This document shows positions 52,088 to 61,348 of a stretch of 64,000 bases of DNA, piece by piece. Both the position numbers and the translations under genes were made by a program. Location: positions 1 through 64,000 of the IMG/VR virus record IMGVR_UViG_3300035670_008749; one strand, 5' to 3'. The stretch is from a virus. The notes under the pieces are model-generated. The model made no database searches. It had not been told where the DNA came from and saw only the letters and a list, made by a program, of their open reading frames with translations. The stretch's first letter is position 1; each line of letters starts with the position of its first letter.

Positions 52088-52669
52088 ATGGAAAACATAG
52101 AAGAGATAGATGTCGAGTTTCTTGACAGGGAACTTAAACCTTTTCTTTATAAATGGGCTAAGGGGGACAATTCAGGTACTGTTTGTGAATATGAAAGTGT
52201 ATTTAAAGATCCAACTACAGGAATAATCTGGATAAATTTTAAAGGAGGAACTAGAATAAATTATGCTCTACTTAATGAGTATATGATGCAAATAGATTCT
52301 TCTTCTATAGTTCATAATGAACCGGTAGCGCAAAACAATAACCTACCAGTTAAAAATGTAATGCTTTCTGAATCTAAAGCTAAGGTTCCAGATTTAGAAA
52401 ATCCCATAGTTTCTCTTTTACAAAAACAAAAACCAAACTGGGTAGAGGTTGGAATTAATCTTAAACTAAATCTCCCCACTAAAAATCTTTATAATGTTCT
52501 AACATCATCTTTTGATGATGCAGAGGAGGAAATTATAGAGTTTGTTGTTAGAGATTTAGATATTGAAATAATAAAAGAGAGCCTGAGGATAAATATAAAG
52601 GATATATATAAATCAAATGGAACTTTACGAAAAGGCGGAACAATCAGTAATACAAAAAACGAGGAATAG
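52088..52669 (+). CDS. Hypothetical protein
   Basis: ATG at 52088, five bases after the previous stop, is preferred over an in-frame upstream start at 52043 that would overlap. The 193-residue product is acidic. 'LKPFLYKWAKGDNSGTVCEYE' and 'ESVFKDPTTGIIWINFKGG' lie in the N-terminal half, and a helical C-terminal part follows. No family recognised. The next gene starts within it, after a GATATATA box. Confidence 0.65.
   Translation: MENIEEIDVEFLDRELKPFLYKWAKGDNSGTVCEYESVFKDPTTGIIWINFKGGTRINYALLNEYMMQIDSSSIVHNEPVAQNNNLPVKNVMLSESKAKVPDLENPIVSLLQKQKPNWVEVGINLKLNLPTKNLYNVLTSSFDDAEEEIIEFVVRDLDIEIIKESLRINIKDIYKSNGTLRKGGTISNTKNEE
52601..52608 (+). promoter_or_regulatory. GATATATA box inside a gene (candidate late promoter)
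   Basis: Located in the last codons of the preceding gene, eight bases before the ATG of the Nudix gene. Confidence 0.4.
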
Positions 52670-53180
52670 AGAGGTCGTAGAAATAGATGGACATCTATTT
52701 ATTAGACAGATAAATCCTGGGGTTATTATAATGCCCTACACTTTAAATGAAGAGGGATTTCCGTTTAAAATAGGAATCATATCTGAAGTATTGGATCAAC
52801 GTCCAGGAGGAATGGCAAAAACTCTAATAACTGGCTCGCAAGACGATAAAGATTCTAACATATACCAAACAGCTGTTAGAGAAATGGAAGAGGAATCGGG
52901 GTTCCTAGTCGAGGATCTTAAAAGATGGCAGTTCTTAGGGAGTTTATATACATCAAAAATGGTAATTAATTCTAATCCATGTTTTGCTGTGAATATTACC
53001 GGATTAGTTTCGGGAGAAAAAAAGACAGATGGCTCTAAATCTGAGAAAGACACTAAGTTTGAACTTGTATCTATAGATGAGGCTCTAAATTTAGAGGATT
53101 CTTTAGTTAGTACACTATTCATAAAAACATTCAAAGACATTTTTAACAGTAAAGAGGAAGAAGATGAATCTACCAAATAG
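52617..53180 (+). CDS. Nudix hydrolase
   Basis: A 187-residue protein starting inside the upstream gene. The Nudix box is recognisable at 'TAVREMEEESGF' (R88-E89-M90-E91-E92-E93-S94-G95), with the conserved Glu residues; the upstream part of the box (Gly-x5-Glu) is less exact ('GSQDDKDSNIYQ'). The substrate is likely a nucleoside diphosphate derivative, for example a damaged dNTP, an NDP-sugar or a capped RNA end. It overlaps the next short gene by 17 bases. Confidence 0.8.
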   Translation: MELYEKAEQSVIQKTRNREVVEIDGHLFIRQINPGVIIMPYTLNEEGFPFKIGIISEVLDQRPGGMAKTLITGSQDDKDSNIYQTAVREMEEESGFLVEDLKRWQFLGSLYTSKMVINSNPCFAVNITGLVSGEKKTDGSKSEKDTKFELVSIDEALNLEDSLVSTLFIKTFKDIFNSKEEEDESTK

Positions 53181-53331
53181 AAAAGAAAGAAGGAGAGCTG
53201 CAAAAGAAATGGGCCTTCTAGGAAAGAAAAAAGAAATTAGCGAAGAGTCTAAAGAAAGAGCTAAAGCTATGGGTAATCTCATTAGGCTCCGAAATTTGAC
53301 CGAGCAAAGAAATAGAAAAAAAGATAACTGA
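53164..53331 (+). CDS. Small basic protein, 55 aa
   Basis: A short frame overlapping the Nudix gene end: 'MNLPNRKERRRAAKEMG' start, then an alpha-helical, Arg/Lys-rich body ending 'TEQRNRKKDN'. Very basic, so nucleic-acid binding or a helper for assembly is possible. Its stop at 53331 is followed directly by the next gene's GTG. Confidence 0.6.
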   Translation: MNLPNRKERRRAAKEMGLLGKKKEISEESKERAKAMGNLIRLRNLTEQRNRKKDN

Positions 53332-53337
53332 TTTATA

Positions 53338-53664
53338 GTGTCCAATAAATCTTTTATAATTCCTAAAGCAGACAAGCTAAAGTCCTTTAATCAGGATTCT
53401 TGTGATAATTTCCATGTGATAGATGTTAATCTATGGTTCAAGAATAATAATCTTACTCCTTCGTCCATGAATGAAATAAGACAGTACATTTTTGAAGAAT
53501 GGTTGCATAAGAAAATAACTAGTTCTAAATCTAAGATCTCTACTGGATCAAAACTTGTTATAATTTACGATAGTCCTACAGATCCTTTTGTAGATCTTTT
53601 AAAACATAAAATCTTAGAAATTTTAGATTACGATTTTTGTGATATTATTTTAATGGACGAATAA
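53338..53664 (+). CDS. Small hypothetical protein
   Basis: A 108-residue protein with a GTG start six bases after the preceding stop. 'FHVIDVNLWFKNNNLTPSSMN' and 'KLVIIYDSPTDPFVDLLKHK' suggest an alpha/beta fold. It ends shortly before the tail genes. Function not recognised. Confidence 0.55.
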   Translation: MSNKSFIIPKADKLKSFNQDSCDNFHVIDVNLWFKNNNLTPSSMNEIRQYIFEEWLHKKITSSKSKISTGSKLVIIYDSPTDPFVDLLKHKILEILDYDFCDIILMDE

Positions 53665-53671
53665 AAGCTCG

Positions 53672-53679
53672 GGTATATA
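53672..53679 (+). promoter_or_regulatory. GGTATATA box (candidate late promoter)
   Basis: One-base variant of the box, four bases before the ATG of the first tail gene. Confidence 0.4.
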
Positions 53680-53683
53680 CTAT

Positions 53684-55585
53684 ATGGCAGAAGAACCCAA
53701 GCACATATTATCCAAAGGTGGAGCTTTAAATGATATAAAAAATCTCCAGGACGCTGGTCAGGTAGTAAGTGATGTACAGTATTACAACAGTAAGATAATA
53801 TATGCTTTTCCCAGTGATAAAGCGTTTGCTACTTACGAGCTTTCAGAATTAAGGTATCTTCCTAAAAGTTTATTCTATGATGCAGCCACATCAGATGGTG
53901 TATATAGAGGACTTTTCGCTTATTACGTTTTAGGTGGTTCTAAAGATAGAGTTAGATATCATGCTTCTGAACTAGAACAAGGTTTATCTAAGATAACTCC
54001 TGTCGAATCAAGAAATCCATCTGCCCGACAAATAATAGAAACAGTTACTGGAGGGGGAAAGACCCCAAATTACTTAAATCCTAATAGTCCATATAGGGGA
54101 CAAATATACAATGTAAAAGATTTTATCTTCTGTAAGTATTACGGTATTATTCCAAACAACAGAATGTTAACTCTGCGGAGGTTTGCACATCCAACATTAG
54201 ATTCTTTAAGAGTTATAGCTAATGACATGGTAGGGGATTTTAGCGCTGTTAGTGGTGCTTCAGGTTCGCTTATTCCACAGTACGATAAGCCAAAAGAACC
54301 GATAAAAGATTTAGGTATATTACAAGATACCGATGCAGTTTTTAATACATCTCTTCCAGTTGCTCAATTAGTTACTTTTTTTGGAGCAGATACAGGAAAT
54401 AATCTTAGTACTATATTAGGAATAGATACTGGACTAAATTTCTCTTTACAAACACAGGATCCGATGAAAAACGAACAGACTGGGGATCCTGGATTAATGA
54501 ATACCCCATATGGAGATTTGATAAAAGCAGCGGTAACTAGCGGAACTAACAGCGTAGGAGCGGAGGATATAGAATCTATTGATAAATTAATAGGTACTAT
54601 AGTTGCTCCTGAAAAAAATATAAATAGATTACAAAGAGCTCTTTTAGACGAAGCAGTAACTGCTGATGGACCGCTTTCTAAAAAAATATTTGTCAACCTA
54701 AACACAGTAAATCAAGTTGCAATTAGACAACAGGGATTTGCAGGAGGAACTAATGGTTTCACCCTGAATTTTCATTACACTCTTAGTTCTGCGGGAGAGG
54801 TTAATTCTAAATTATTGTTCCTTGATTTAATGACTAATGTATTATCTGTTGGTACTGACTATGGGCAATTTTTAACTCCGGAGATAAGAATACAACAAAC
54901 TGCAGTAGGTATGGGATTCCCTGGAGGGCCTGCTGGATATGCAAAATCCATAACCGATCCTATTAATTATATAAGAGACGTGGTAGGAAAAATGCTATCC
55001 GCCGGCGAGGTTAACAAAGCCAAAGCACAAGAGGAGGAGGTCAACAAAGGTGTTTCTGCTGTTTATGCCGACGTTCAGAAATTTATAAGTAATCCTGACA
55101 CATTTAAGTTTGAAGGAACGCAGCTTTCTAAATCGATTGCCGTTATGCTTTCTGAGGCATTCCTTAAAAAGATATACTATAGTCCAATCATGTTAAGTGG
55201 ATACCCAACTGGCGAATGGCATTTAACAATAGGCAATCCTTTGAATCCTATAGCCATGATGGGAAATTTAGTTTGTAACAATGTTAAAATAAACTTTAAC
55301 GATGATTTAGGACCTGACGATTTTCCAACTGAAATGACTGTTTCACTACAGCTTATGCCAGGGAGACAAAGACACAGAGGGGATTGGGAATCTATGTTTA
55401 ACAGAGGTAACGGAAGATTGTATCTAGGTCAATTAGTTAGCAGCAAAGAAACGACTAATGCCTTTGTTAACACTCAAGGTAACTTCGTTAATAATACTGC
55501 AGGACAAAACATTTACAATATAGTAGAGGAAAATGTAAACCCTCTTACAGGAACAGAAACTAATGCCCAAGGTCCAGGAGAATAG
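53684..55585 (+). CDS. Tail-tube or baseplate structural protein
   Basis: A 633-residue protein leading the baseplate block. The N-terminal part ('YNSKIIYAFPSDKAFATYELSELRYLPKSLFYD') and the middle are of unknown type. Near residues 505-570, 'GEWHLTIGNPLNPIAMMGNL' followed by 'NFNDDLGPDDFPTEMTVSLQL' looks like a tube-type beta domain, as in T4 gp19/gp48/gp54. It could form the initiation ring at the tube base. Low confidence in the exact role, higher for virion structure. Confidence 0.65.
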   Translation: MAEEPKHILSKGGALNDIKNLQDAGQVVSDVQYYNSKIIYAFPSDKAFATYELSELRYLPKSLFYDAATSDGVYRGLFAYYVLGGSKDRVRYHASELEQGLSKITPVESRNPSARQIIETVTGGGKTPNYLNPNSPYRGQIYNVKDFIFCKYYGIIPNNRMLTLRRFAHPTLDSLRVIANDMVGDFSAVSGASGSLIPQYDKPKEPIKDLGILQDTDAVFNTSLPVAQLVTFFGADTGNNLSTILGIDTGLNFSLQTQDPMKNEQTGDPGLMNTPYGDLIKAAVTSGTNSVGAEDIESIDKLIGTIVAPEKNINRLQRALLDEAVTADGPLSKKIFVNLNTVNQVAIRQQGFAGGTNGFTLNFHYTLSSAGEVNSKLLFLDLMTNVLSVGTDYGQFLTPEIRIQQTAVGMGFPGGPAGYAKSITDPINYIRDVVGKMLSAGEVNKAKAQEEEVNKGVSAVYADVQKFISNPDTFKFEGTQLSKSIAVMLSEAFLKKIYYSPIMLSGYPTGEWHLTIGNPLNPIAMMGNLVCNNVKINFNDDLGPDDFPTEMTVSLQLMPGRQRHRGDWESMFNRGNGRLYLGQLVSSKETTNAFVNTQGNFVNNTAGQNIYNIVEENVNPLTGTETNAQGPGE

Positions 55586-55601
55586 ACATAAATTATAAAA
55601 G

Positions 55602-56207
55602 ATGCTAACAATAGATATTATAAATGATAAGCCCTTCTTTACCAATCCTAACACGCAGGATAGGTATGTAGACTTATTGACACCATCATGGGTTGCTAGA
55701 GCAGTAAGATACTCTATAAAAGCAATAGCCTTTGTTACTGACGAAACAAAAATGAGACCTGATTTGGTTTCTATGCAATATATGGGAGATACTTCTAGAT
55801 TAGGAACCTTATTAAAACTCAATAATATATCTAATCCATTGAGTGTTAATTCAGGGGAAATATTATTAGTACCCGGGGATCAGATGGTCACGGATCTATT
55901 TCAAAGTGGCAAGGCGGTTTCTTCACAAAAACAAAAAGCAAGATCTTTTAGGAAAGAACTACAAGATAAAATATCTCAGGTCAGTAAAGATCGTTTAGAA
56001 TATCTTAATGCTAAAAACGTGTCCAATCTAGCAGAAGTTCCCCTTCCTCCTAATTTACTACAAGAGGGACAGCAACAAATACTTGTTACAGAGGGAAGAC
56101 TGATCTTTGGACCTGATATAGGGCAGTGTAGAAGTAGAGCAAAGAAAAACGTTTCCGTTACTGACATAAAAACCAAATTAGCACAAAAGAACATTTTTAG
56201 AAGATAA
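55602..56207 (+). CDS. LysM-containing baseplate protein
   Basis: A 201-residue protein. 'TSRLGTLLKLNNISNPLSVNSG' and 'EILLVPGDQMV' form a LysM-like segment near residues 66-100. T4 gp53 and eCIS proteins of the Afp7 type have the same LysM-like fold and sit next to gp27/VgrG-like hubs, as here. The C-terminal half is a charged helix and linker. It probably joins tube and hub. Confidence 0.7.
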   Translation: MLTIDIINDKPFFTNPNTQDRYVDLLTPSWVARAVRYSIKAIAFVTDETKMRPDLVSMQYMGDTSRLGTLLKLNNISNPLSVNSGEILLVPGDQMVTDLFQSGKAVSSQKQKARSFRKELQDKISQVSKDRLEYLNAKNVSNLAEVPLPPNLLQEGQQQILVTEGRLIFGPDIGQCRSRAKKNVSVTDIKTKLAQKNIFRR

Positions 56208-56210
56208 AAT

Positions 56211-57833
56211 ATGCCTGCAGAAATAAACATAAGGAAGGCGATATTACAGTACAGAAATCCTGATATATTTCTGGATGAGCTTAGTGTAATTGACACATCT
56301 AACCAAGACGGAGATACCCAATTAAATGACCAAAAGAATGGGAACGTACAAAAGAAGTATTTTGGATCAACCACTCCTTTGGTTAGAATAAACACAGAAA
56401 TAATAAGTGGTATAAAGTATTTTAAATTAGATCTTACTGGATTTAAACCCACCCTTCTTTTTAGATTTGAAACAATAGATCAGAAATTTATATTTACATC
56501 CTATCCTAAAGACGGTGACTTAGTTTCTATATACATAAGACCTTATGGTGAAATGTTTAAACCAATAAGGATGGACTTTATAATAAATGAAGTTATAGCA
56601 CCTTTTAATGGCGGTCCCTACACAGACTACACTCCGTCTACGGGTAAATATCAGACCTATACAATAATGGCCGAGGTTAGAATACCTAAGCTCTATAAGC
56701 ACATATGTAAAAGCTTCAATGGTAATAGTTCGGATGCCCTTTTAAAAATATCAGAGGATCTAGGATTAGGCTATGCTTCAAATGAAGCAAAAACCAACGA
56801 TTCTATGAATTGGATATCACCTAATCTTGACTATCAAACTCTAATAAAAGATATAGTAAACAATGCCTGGTTAAGTGAAGAGGATTATTTTGATTGTTGG
56901 ATAGATCAATATTACAATATAAATTTAATAAATCTAAAAAAACAATTCGACGACGTAAATCCAAATCTAGAAAACATGAGAATGGCTTATGGAGCAGACT
57001 CATTTGGAGATGTTTTCTCCGGAGGTGGAGCACCAGAGACACACGAAGTAGAATTCCCACTTTTGCTTACGAACTCTACACAGTTTAGTAAGTCGCCTCT
57101 TTTTATTAGTGATATTTCCATAGAACAGAATGCTGGTAGTATAAACAAGGATCTAGGATACTTTCAAAAGATTCAGTTTTATGATAGCAAACTTGTTTCT
57201 GACAAGCCAAAGAACAAATTTGTTGAATATGATATAGAGTCTGTCACAAATAAAAATCTAGGTTCTAGAGACACGCTGAATAAGGGAAGGCTAGGTGAGG
57301 ACACTTACAAGGAAGAAATAAAGAAGACATATGTTGGAACCATGTATTTTGAAAATGTACACGAAAATTTTCAGCAAGCTTCAACTCAAAATATTCTAAA
57401 CAGAAACGATTCTTATAAGATAATACTTAGAGTTAAAAATAGATCATGGACTCCTTTTTTATATAGAGGGCAAACATTTCCTGTAGCGATTTTTTCTGAG
57501 GGCAATCCAGAAGTAAGTGCATCCTCTAGTTATAGCCCAGTAGGGGATCAAAAAAAATCCCTTGCCAATGATCCAGATAAAAGAACCATAAATGCTTTTC
57601 TTTCTGGTAATTATGTTGTTCTTGGATTTACTATAGAATATGACGAGGAAGGAATATACCAAACGATGTTACTAGGAAAGAAACAATGGGCACTAAATCC
57701 TGGATTGGCTTCAGAACCTATTCCTTTAGATCCCAAGATATTCGATGCTGATTTCAATGATTTGGCTAAGAGTGTTTCCTTTACTGTTCAAGAAAATACA
57801 CAAAAGCTGAAAGGCGACATATATAATAATTAA
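56211..57833 (+). CDS. Baseplate hub, gp27-like
   Basis: A 540-residue protein. Beta-rich entry ('FTSYPKDGDLVSIYIRPYGE'), then 'YTIMAEVRIPKLYKHICKSF' and 'SSDALLKISEDLGLGYASNE', the helix-loop pattern of gp27/gpD hubs. 'NIVNNAWLSEEDYFDCWIDQYYNINLINL'-type strands follow, and 'RGQTFPVAIF' near the end matches the second tube-like domain. Position between LysM and gp5-like genes supports it. Trimeric hub at the tail tip. Confidence 0.75.
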   Translation: MPAEINIRKAILQYRNPDIFLDELSVIDTSNQDGDTQLNDQKNGNVQKKYFGSTTPLVRINTEIISGIKYFKLDLTGFKPTLLFRFETIDQKFIFTSYPKDGDLVSIYIRPYGEMFKPIRMDFIINEVIAPFNGGPYTDYTPSTGKYQTYTIMAEVRIPKLYKHICKSFNGNSSDALLKISEDLGLGYASNEAKTNDSMNWISPNLDYQTLIKDIVNNAWLSEEDYFDCWIDQYYNINLINLKKQFDDVNPNLENMRMAYGADSFGDVFSGGGAPETHEVEFPLLLTNSTQFSKSPLFISDISIEQNAGSINKDLGYFQKIQFYDSKLVSDKPKNKFVEYDIESVTNKNLGSRDTLNKGRLGEDTYKEEIKKTYVGTMYFENVHENFQQASTQNILNRNDSYKIILRVKNRSWTPFLYRGQTFPVAIFSEGNPEVSASSSYSPVGDQKKSLANDPDKRTINAFLSGNYVVLGFTIEYDEEGIYQTMLLGKKQWALNPGLASEPIPLDPKIFDADFNDLAKSVSFTVQENTQKLKGDIYNN

Positions 57834-57839
57834 AAGGAT

Positions 57840-60419
57840 ATGGCAAATTTTTTATCGGATCTTAAAAGCGGCCCTTTGGGAAGTAAGCTAATTCCTGACG
57901 GGGATGCTCTCAAAAGAAAAGTAGACGGACAAAGAGAAACTTTCTTAAAGGGAGTATCAACTACTAAGCACGGTAAAAAAGAAGACCCCACTTATTTACA
58001 TTTTAGATTTATCTTTGATTTCGGAGAAACATCTATAATGGACCCCGAAACTTTTCTTGCGCCATCTCCATTATTTAGACCAACTGAACGCACAGCTAAT
58101 CAGGACGAAATAAACAGTTTTGCAAGAGCTAATGGAGTTGCAGAACAGGACATACCTAATTATATTAGAGCCCTAACAGAAAACGAAGCAAAATCTGGGA
58201 ATGGAAATTTTTATAGTGACACTGATTTTTTCTACGGAAGTAAATTTAAAGTAAACTCTAGAGCACAGCAGGGAGCCTTTAATATAAATGGTGGGGGTGT
58301 AGGATATATGGGTGCTCAGAGATTTCTTGCACAGAGATCGGTCAAAAGACAGCAAATGCTTGAAGCCTTTAAAAAGGGTTTAAGATTCATAAACGAAAAA
58401 TGTCCTTATTACTTCCAATCAATTAGCGGATTGGACCAGTTATTAAAGGTTGATATAAAAAATTTACATAAACCTGCAGGTAAGCCACAAAGAATGGGAA
58501 CGTTAACAATAGATTGTTTAGAATCTATTGATATGAGGATATTTTCTCTATCTGAACTTTACAGAAAAGCAATATATGACTACACATATCATCGTGTAAT
58601 GTTACCAGAGAATCTTAGAAAGTTTAGAATGTGGCTAGTTGTTTCTGAGATTAGAAACATCCAAATGAGCTACGGAATAAACGATATTCTGAATCCTTTT
58701 TCTATTCCTTCGGTTGCACAAGCAGCAAATTTCGTAGACAGCTTTAATAGTCAAACCGGATTTTTAGACAATACCGGAGGACTACTACAAAAATCTACAA
58801 ACGCTTTAGGTATAACCCAAGAACAGCCAGAGGACAAGTTTGGATCATACACTTTAGGACCATATGCTTTCATTTATCAATTTGATCAATGTGAATTTGA
58901 TTTTGATGATTCGTATCCATCTTTCAGTTCAATAGATAATAAAGGAGGATCTGCTGTTACTAATAAATTTAAGATACACGTAGGAAGAGTTAAGGATTAC
59001 AAAATACAATTTAATGCTCTGTCTGACGTTATAAAGAAAGAAGACAACATAAAATCCATGGTTCTTTCCGATGTATGGGGATCTAAAACAAGTGGATATA
59101 CCAACTACGACTATACAGGAACTGAGGGATTAAATCCAGTTACTTTTGATGATAAAGCTAATCCTGCTGAATACTTTGCTAGCTTAGCTGCTAATTTTAT
59201 AACTAACAGTGTGGCTGATCTAAAAGACCAAGGTGTACAATTATTACAGGGAGCTTTATTGGGTAACATTTATGGGTTGGGTGGTATTAACGTTGGTGCT
59301 GCAACGAGGAATGTTCAATCCCTAGTTAATACGTTAAAAGAAGGAATACCAAACCCTTTTGCTGATAACACACCACAGGCACAGGGTCTAGGTGGACCGG
59401 ATCAGAGACAATATCCAACTATTAATGAAGATGCTTATCTTGGAGTTCCTAACCCTAATCAACAAAATCTAGGAACTGCATATAATAACCAAACGGGAAC
59501 ACCTGGAACTGCTAGCGGAGATGTGTATTCTAACAATCCGGGTTCAGATTTAGGATTACCTGATAGACAATATCCCGTTCCTGGTGGTGATGAATATAAG
59601 AACGTACCTGGTTCAGATTCAGGCGTACCTGGAAGAGTATATCCTACGATAGAACAAGATATCTACACTACTAATCCTGGAGCAGATGCGGGATTGCCGG
59701 ATAGACAATATCCAACATCACAAAGTGATGAGTATAATGATGTACCAGGAAATAGCTTAGGTGTACCTGGTAGGATTTATCCAGAGCCAAACGACGATGC
59801 TTACGAGAACAACCCTGGATCCGATTTAGGTCTTCCGGAGCGCCAATATCCTCAAGTAAATGACGACGCTTATTCTGATCCTTCTGTGGTGGATACTAGC
59901 AACATTGGAAGTGTTTACCCAGATCCTAATAACACTTATGGGAATTTAAGCGACAAGGAATATGATGAACCACAAAAAGTTGTTCCTGAAAATATAGGCG
60001 ATGTATATCCGGAAACAGTTAACAGCTATGGTAATTTGAATGATAAAGAATATGCGGAGCCTAGATCTTCTTCTACTGAAAATATAGGGGATGTTTACGA
60101 GAGTACAGAGAATAAATACCCGGGATTGAACGAGAAGGTTTATGTAAATTCAGCTCCGAGAGAGGAAAACTTAGGGGAAGTATATAAGGATACTAAAAAT
60201 GAATATCCTAGTGTTAATGATGCTTCATATGATCTTCCATCTAATGTCAATAACATATTAAATGATGATGTTTATAAAAGTGTACCTGGGAGCGATTTAG
60301 GAACTCCTGGAAGAAATTACGAATCTATAAACGAATCTCTATATAGGAGATCAAATGGACCTATCAATATATCTAATATAGGAAGAGTATATCCTACTAC
60401 AGGAAATGAAAACAATTAG
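57840..60419 (+). CDS. Baseplate protein with ~22-residue C-terminal repeats
   Basis: An 859-residue protein. Residues 1-~480 include beta-rich tube-like parts ('LPENLRKFRMWLVVSEIRNIQ', 'GPYAFIYQFDQCEFDFDDS', 'HVGRVKDYKIQFNAL'). From ~512 to the end there are about 12-14 degenerate units of ~22-24 residues with Tyr-Pro-x4-Asp-x-Tyr and Pro-Gly-x-Asp-x-Gly-x-Pro, probably a fibrous or linker region. The neighbours are gp27- and gp5-like genes, so a tail-tip location is likely. The exact role is not known. Confidence 0.65.
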   Translation: MANFLSDLKSGPLGSKLIPDGDALKRKVDGQRETFLKGVSTTKHGKKEDPTYLHFRFIFDFGETSIMDPETFLAPSPLFRPTERTANQDEINSFARANGVAEQDIPNYIRALTENEAKSGNGNFYSDTDFFYGSKFKVNSRAQQGAFNINGGGVGYMGAQRFLAQRSVKRQQMLEAFKKGLRFINEKCPYYFQSISGLDQLLKVDIKNLHKPAGKPQRMGTLTIDCLESIDMRIFSLSELYRKAIYDYTYHRVMLPENLRKFRMWLVVSEIRNIQMSYGINDILNPFSIPSVAQAANFVDSFNSQTGFLDNTGGLLQKSTNALGITQEQPEDKFGSYTLGPYAFIYQFDQCEFDFDDSYPSFSSIDNKGGSAVTNKFKIHVGRVKDYKIQFNALSDVIKKEDNIKSMVLSDVWGSKTSGYTNYDYTGTEGLNPVTFDDKANPAEYFASLAANFITNSVADLKDQGVQLLQGALLGNIYGLGGINVGAATRNVQSLVNTLKEGIPNPFADNTPQAQGLGGPDQRQYPTINEDAYLGVPNPNQQNLGTAYNNQTGTPGTASGDVYSNNPGSDLGLPDRQYPVPGGDEYKNVPGSDSGVPGRVYPTIEQDIYTTNPGADAGLPDRQYPTSQSDEYNDVPGNSLGVPGRIYPEPNDDAYENNPGSDLGLPERQYPQVNDDAYSDPSVVDTSNIGSVYPDPNNTYGNLSDKEYDEPQKVVPENIGDVYPETVNSYGNLNDKEYAEPRSSSTENIGDVYESTENKYPGLNEKVYVNSAPREENLGEVYKDTKNEYPSVNDASYDLPSNVNNILNDDVYKSVPGSDLGTPGRNYESINESLYRRSNGPINISNIGRVYPTTGNENN
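59373..60416 (+). repeat. Degenerate Tyr-Pro / Pro-Gly repeat region
   Basis: Residues ~512-859 of the baseplate protein. Two unit types alternate: a GLPDRQYP-like unit with PGSD (early part) and an ENIGDVYPET-like unit with YGNL (later part). Units are ~22-24 residues and quite diverged. Confidence 0.75.
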
Positions 60420-60441
60420 TAATATTTAGGTATAATTAAAA

Positions 60442-61347
60442 ATGGGATTAGTAGACAGAAATAAACTAGAGAAACCTAATACGGAGATATCACATTATCT
60501 TGGTGTAGTTGTGGATAATAAAGATCCAGAATTTAAAGGAAGGGCTAAAGTTCGTGTATTTGGTATTTTTGATGAGCTAGCTGATGCTGATCTTCCTTGG
60601 TCACATCAGAGATTTGAACAAAGCTACGGTTTGGGCGGGGGATCTGGAAGAATATCAGTGCCTAAATTAGGATCTGTAGTTCATGTTCAATTTAACAACG
60701 GAAACTATTACAGTCCGGAATATAAAGCAGTACAGGAACTATCTCCTGATTTAATAGATGAAATTAGAGCTAGTTACGACGGAGCGCATTCTTTAATCTA
60801 TGATGGTATAGAAAGATTGAAGATGTATTATACTGTAGAGAAAGGATTAGTAATAGATTTAAAGGAGTCTAAGATAATAATAAGAAACGATAATTCCATA
60901 CTAATCACACATGCTGATGACACTGCATCGATTGAACTTAAAGGTGGTAAGATAACTAAGTATGCTGACCAAGAAATAGAAAACACTGCGGTAACTAGAA
61001 TTAAGCACAGCTCCGAAGAGGTTTGGATGGATGGAAAAACTACCAATCTAGGTCACTCACCTTTATTCTCAGCAGTTTGTGCGGAACCTTTATGGGATTT
61101 CTTAAAAAAATTAGCTATATCAGTCGATAGTAAAATGCCAGCTACACCAGGGGTTAATTCAACTTTAGCATCTAGCTTCGAACAATTAGCAACAAGTCAG
61201 ACCGTGAGGGTTACTAGAGAAAATGCTCCAGACTTTCCGACCGTACCTGCTGATGCTAACTCTCCTGTTGGTATACCTAATACAGGAACATCAGGAACAT
61301 CAGGCACCAGTGGAACATCAGGAACTAGCGGAATAACTGGAGTATGA
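60442..61347 (+). CDS. gp5-like baseplate spike protein (OB-fold) with Gly-Thr-Ser tail
   Basis: A 301-residue protein. Residues ~15-95 are the gp5-type OB domain ('HYLGVVVDNKDPEFKGRAKVRVFG', 'LPWSHQRF', 'VPKLGSVVHVQFNNG'). Residues ~110-200 contain spike-like beta strands ('IERLKMYYTVEKGLVIDLKES', 'ISIELKGGKIT'-type). Unlike T4 gp5 there is no lysozyme domain. The C-terminus carries about six Gly-Thr-Ser units, the same collagen-like pattern as the fibre at the left edge. It probably sits at the central spike. Confidence 0.8.
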   Translation: MGLVDRNKLEKPNTEISHYLGVVVDNKDPEFKGRAKVRVFGIFDELADADLPWSHQRFEQSYGLGGGSGRISVPKLGSVVHVQFNNGNYYSPEYKAVQELSPDLIDEIRASYDGAHSLIYDGIERLKMYYTVEKGLVIDLKESKIIIRNDNSILITHADDTASIELKGGKITKYADQEIENTAVTRIKHSSEEVWMDGKTTNLGHSPLFSAVCAEPLWDFLKKLAISVDSKMPATPGVNSTLASSFEQLATSQTVRVTRENAPDFPTVPADANSPVGIPNTGTSGTSGTSGTSGTSGITGV

Positions 61348-61348
61348 T

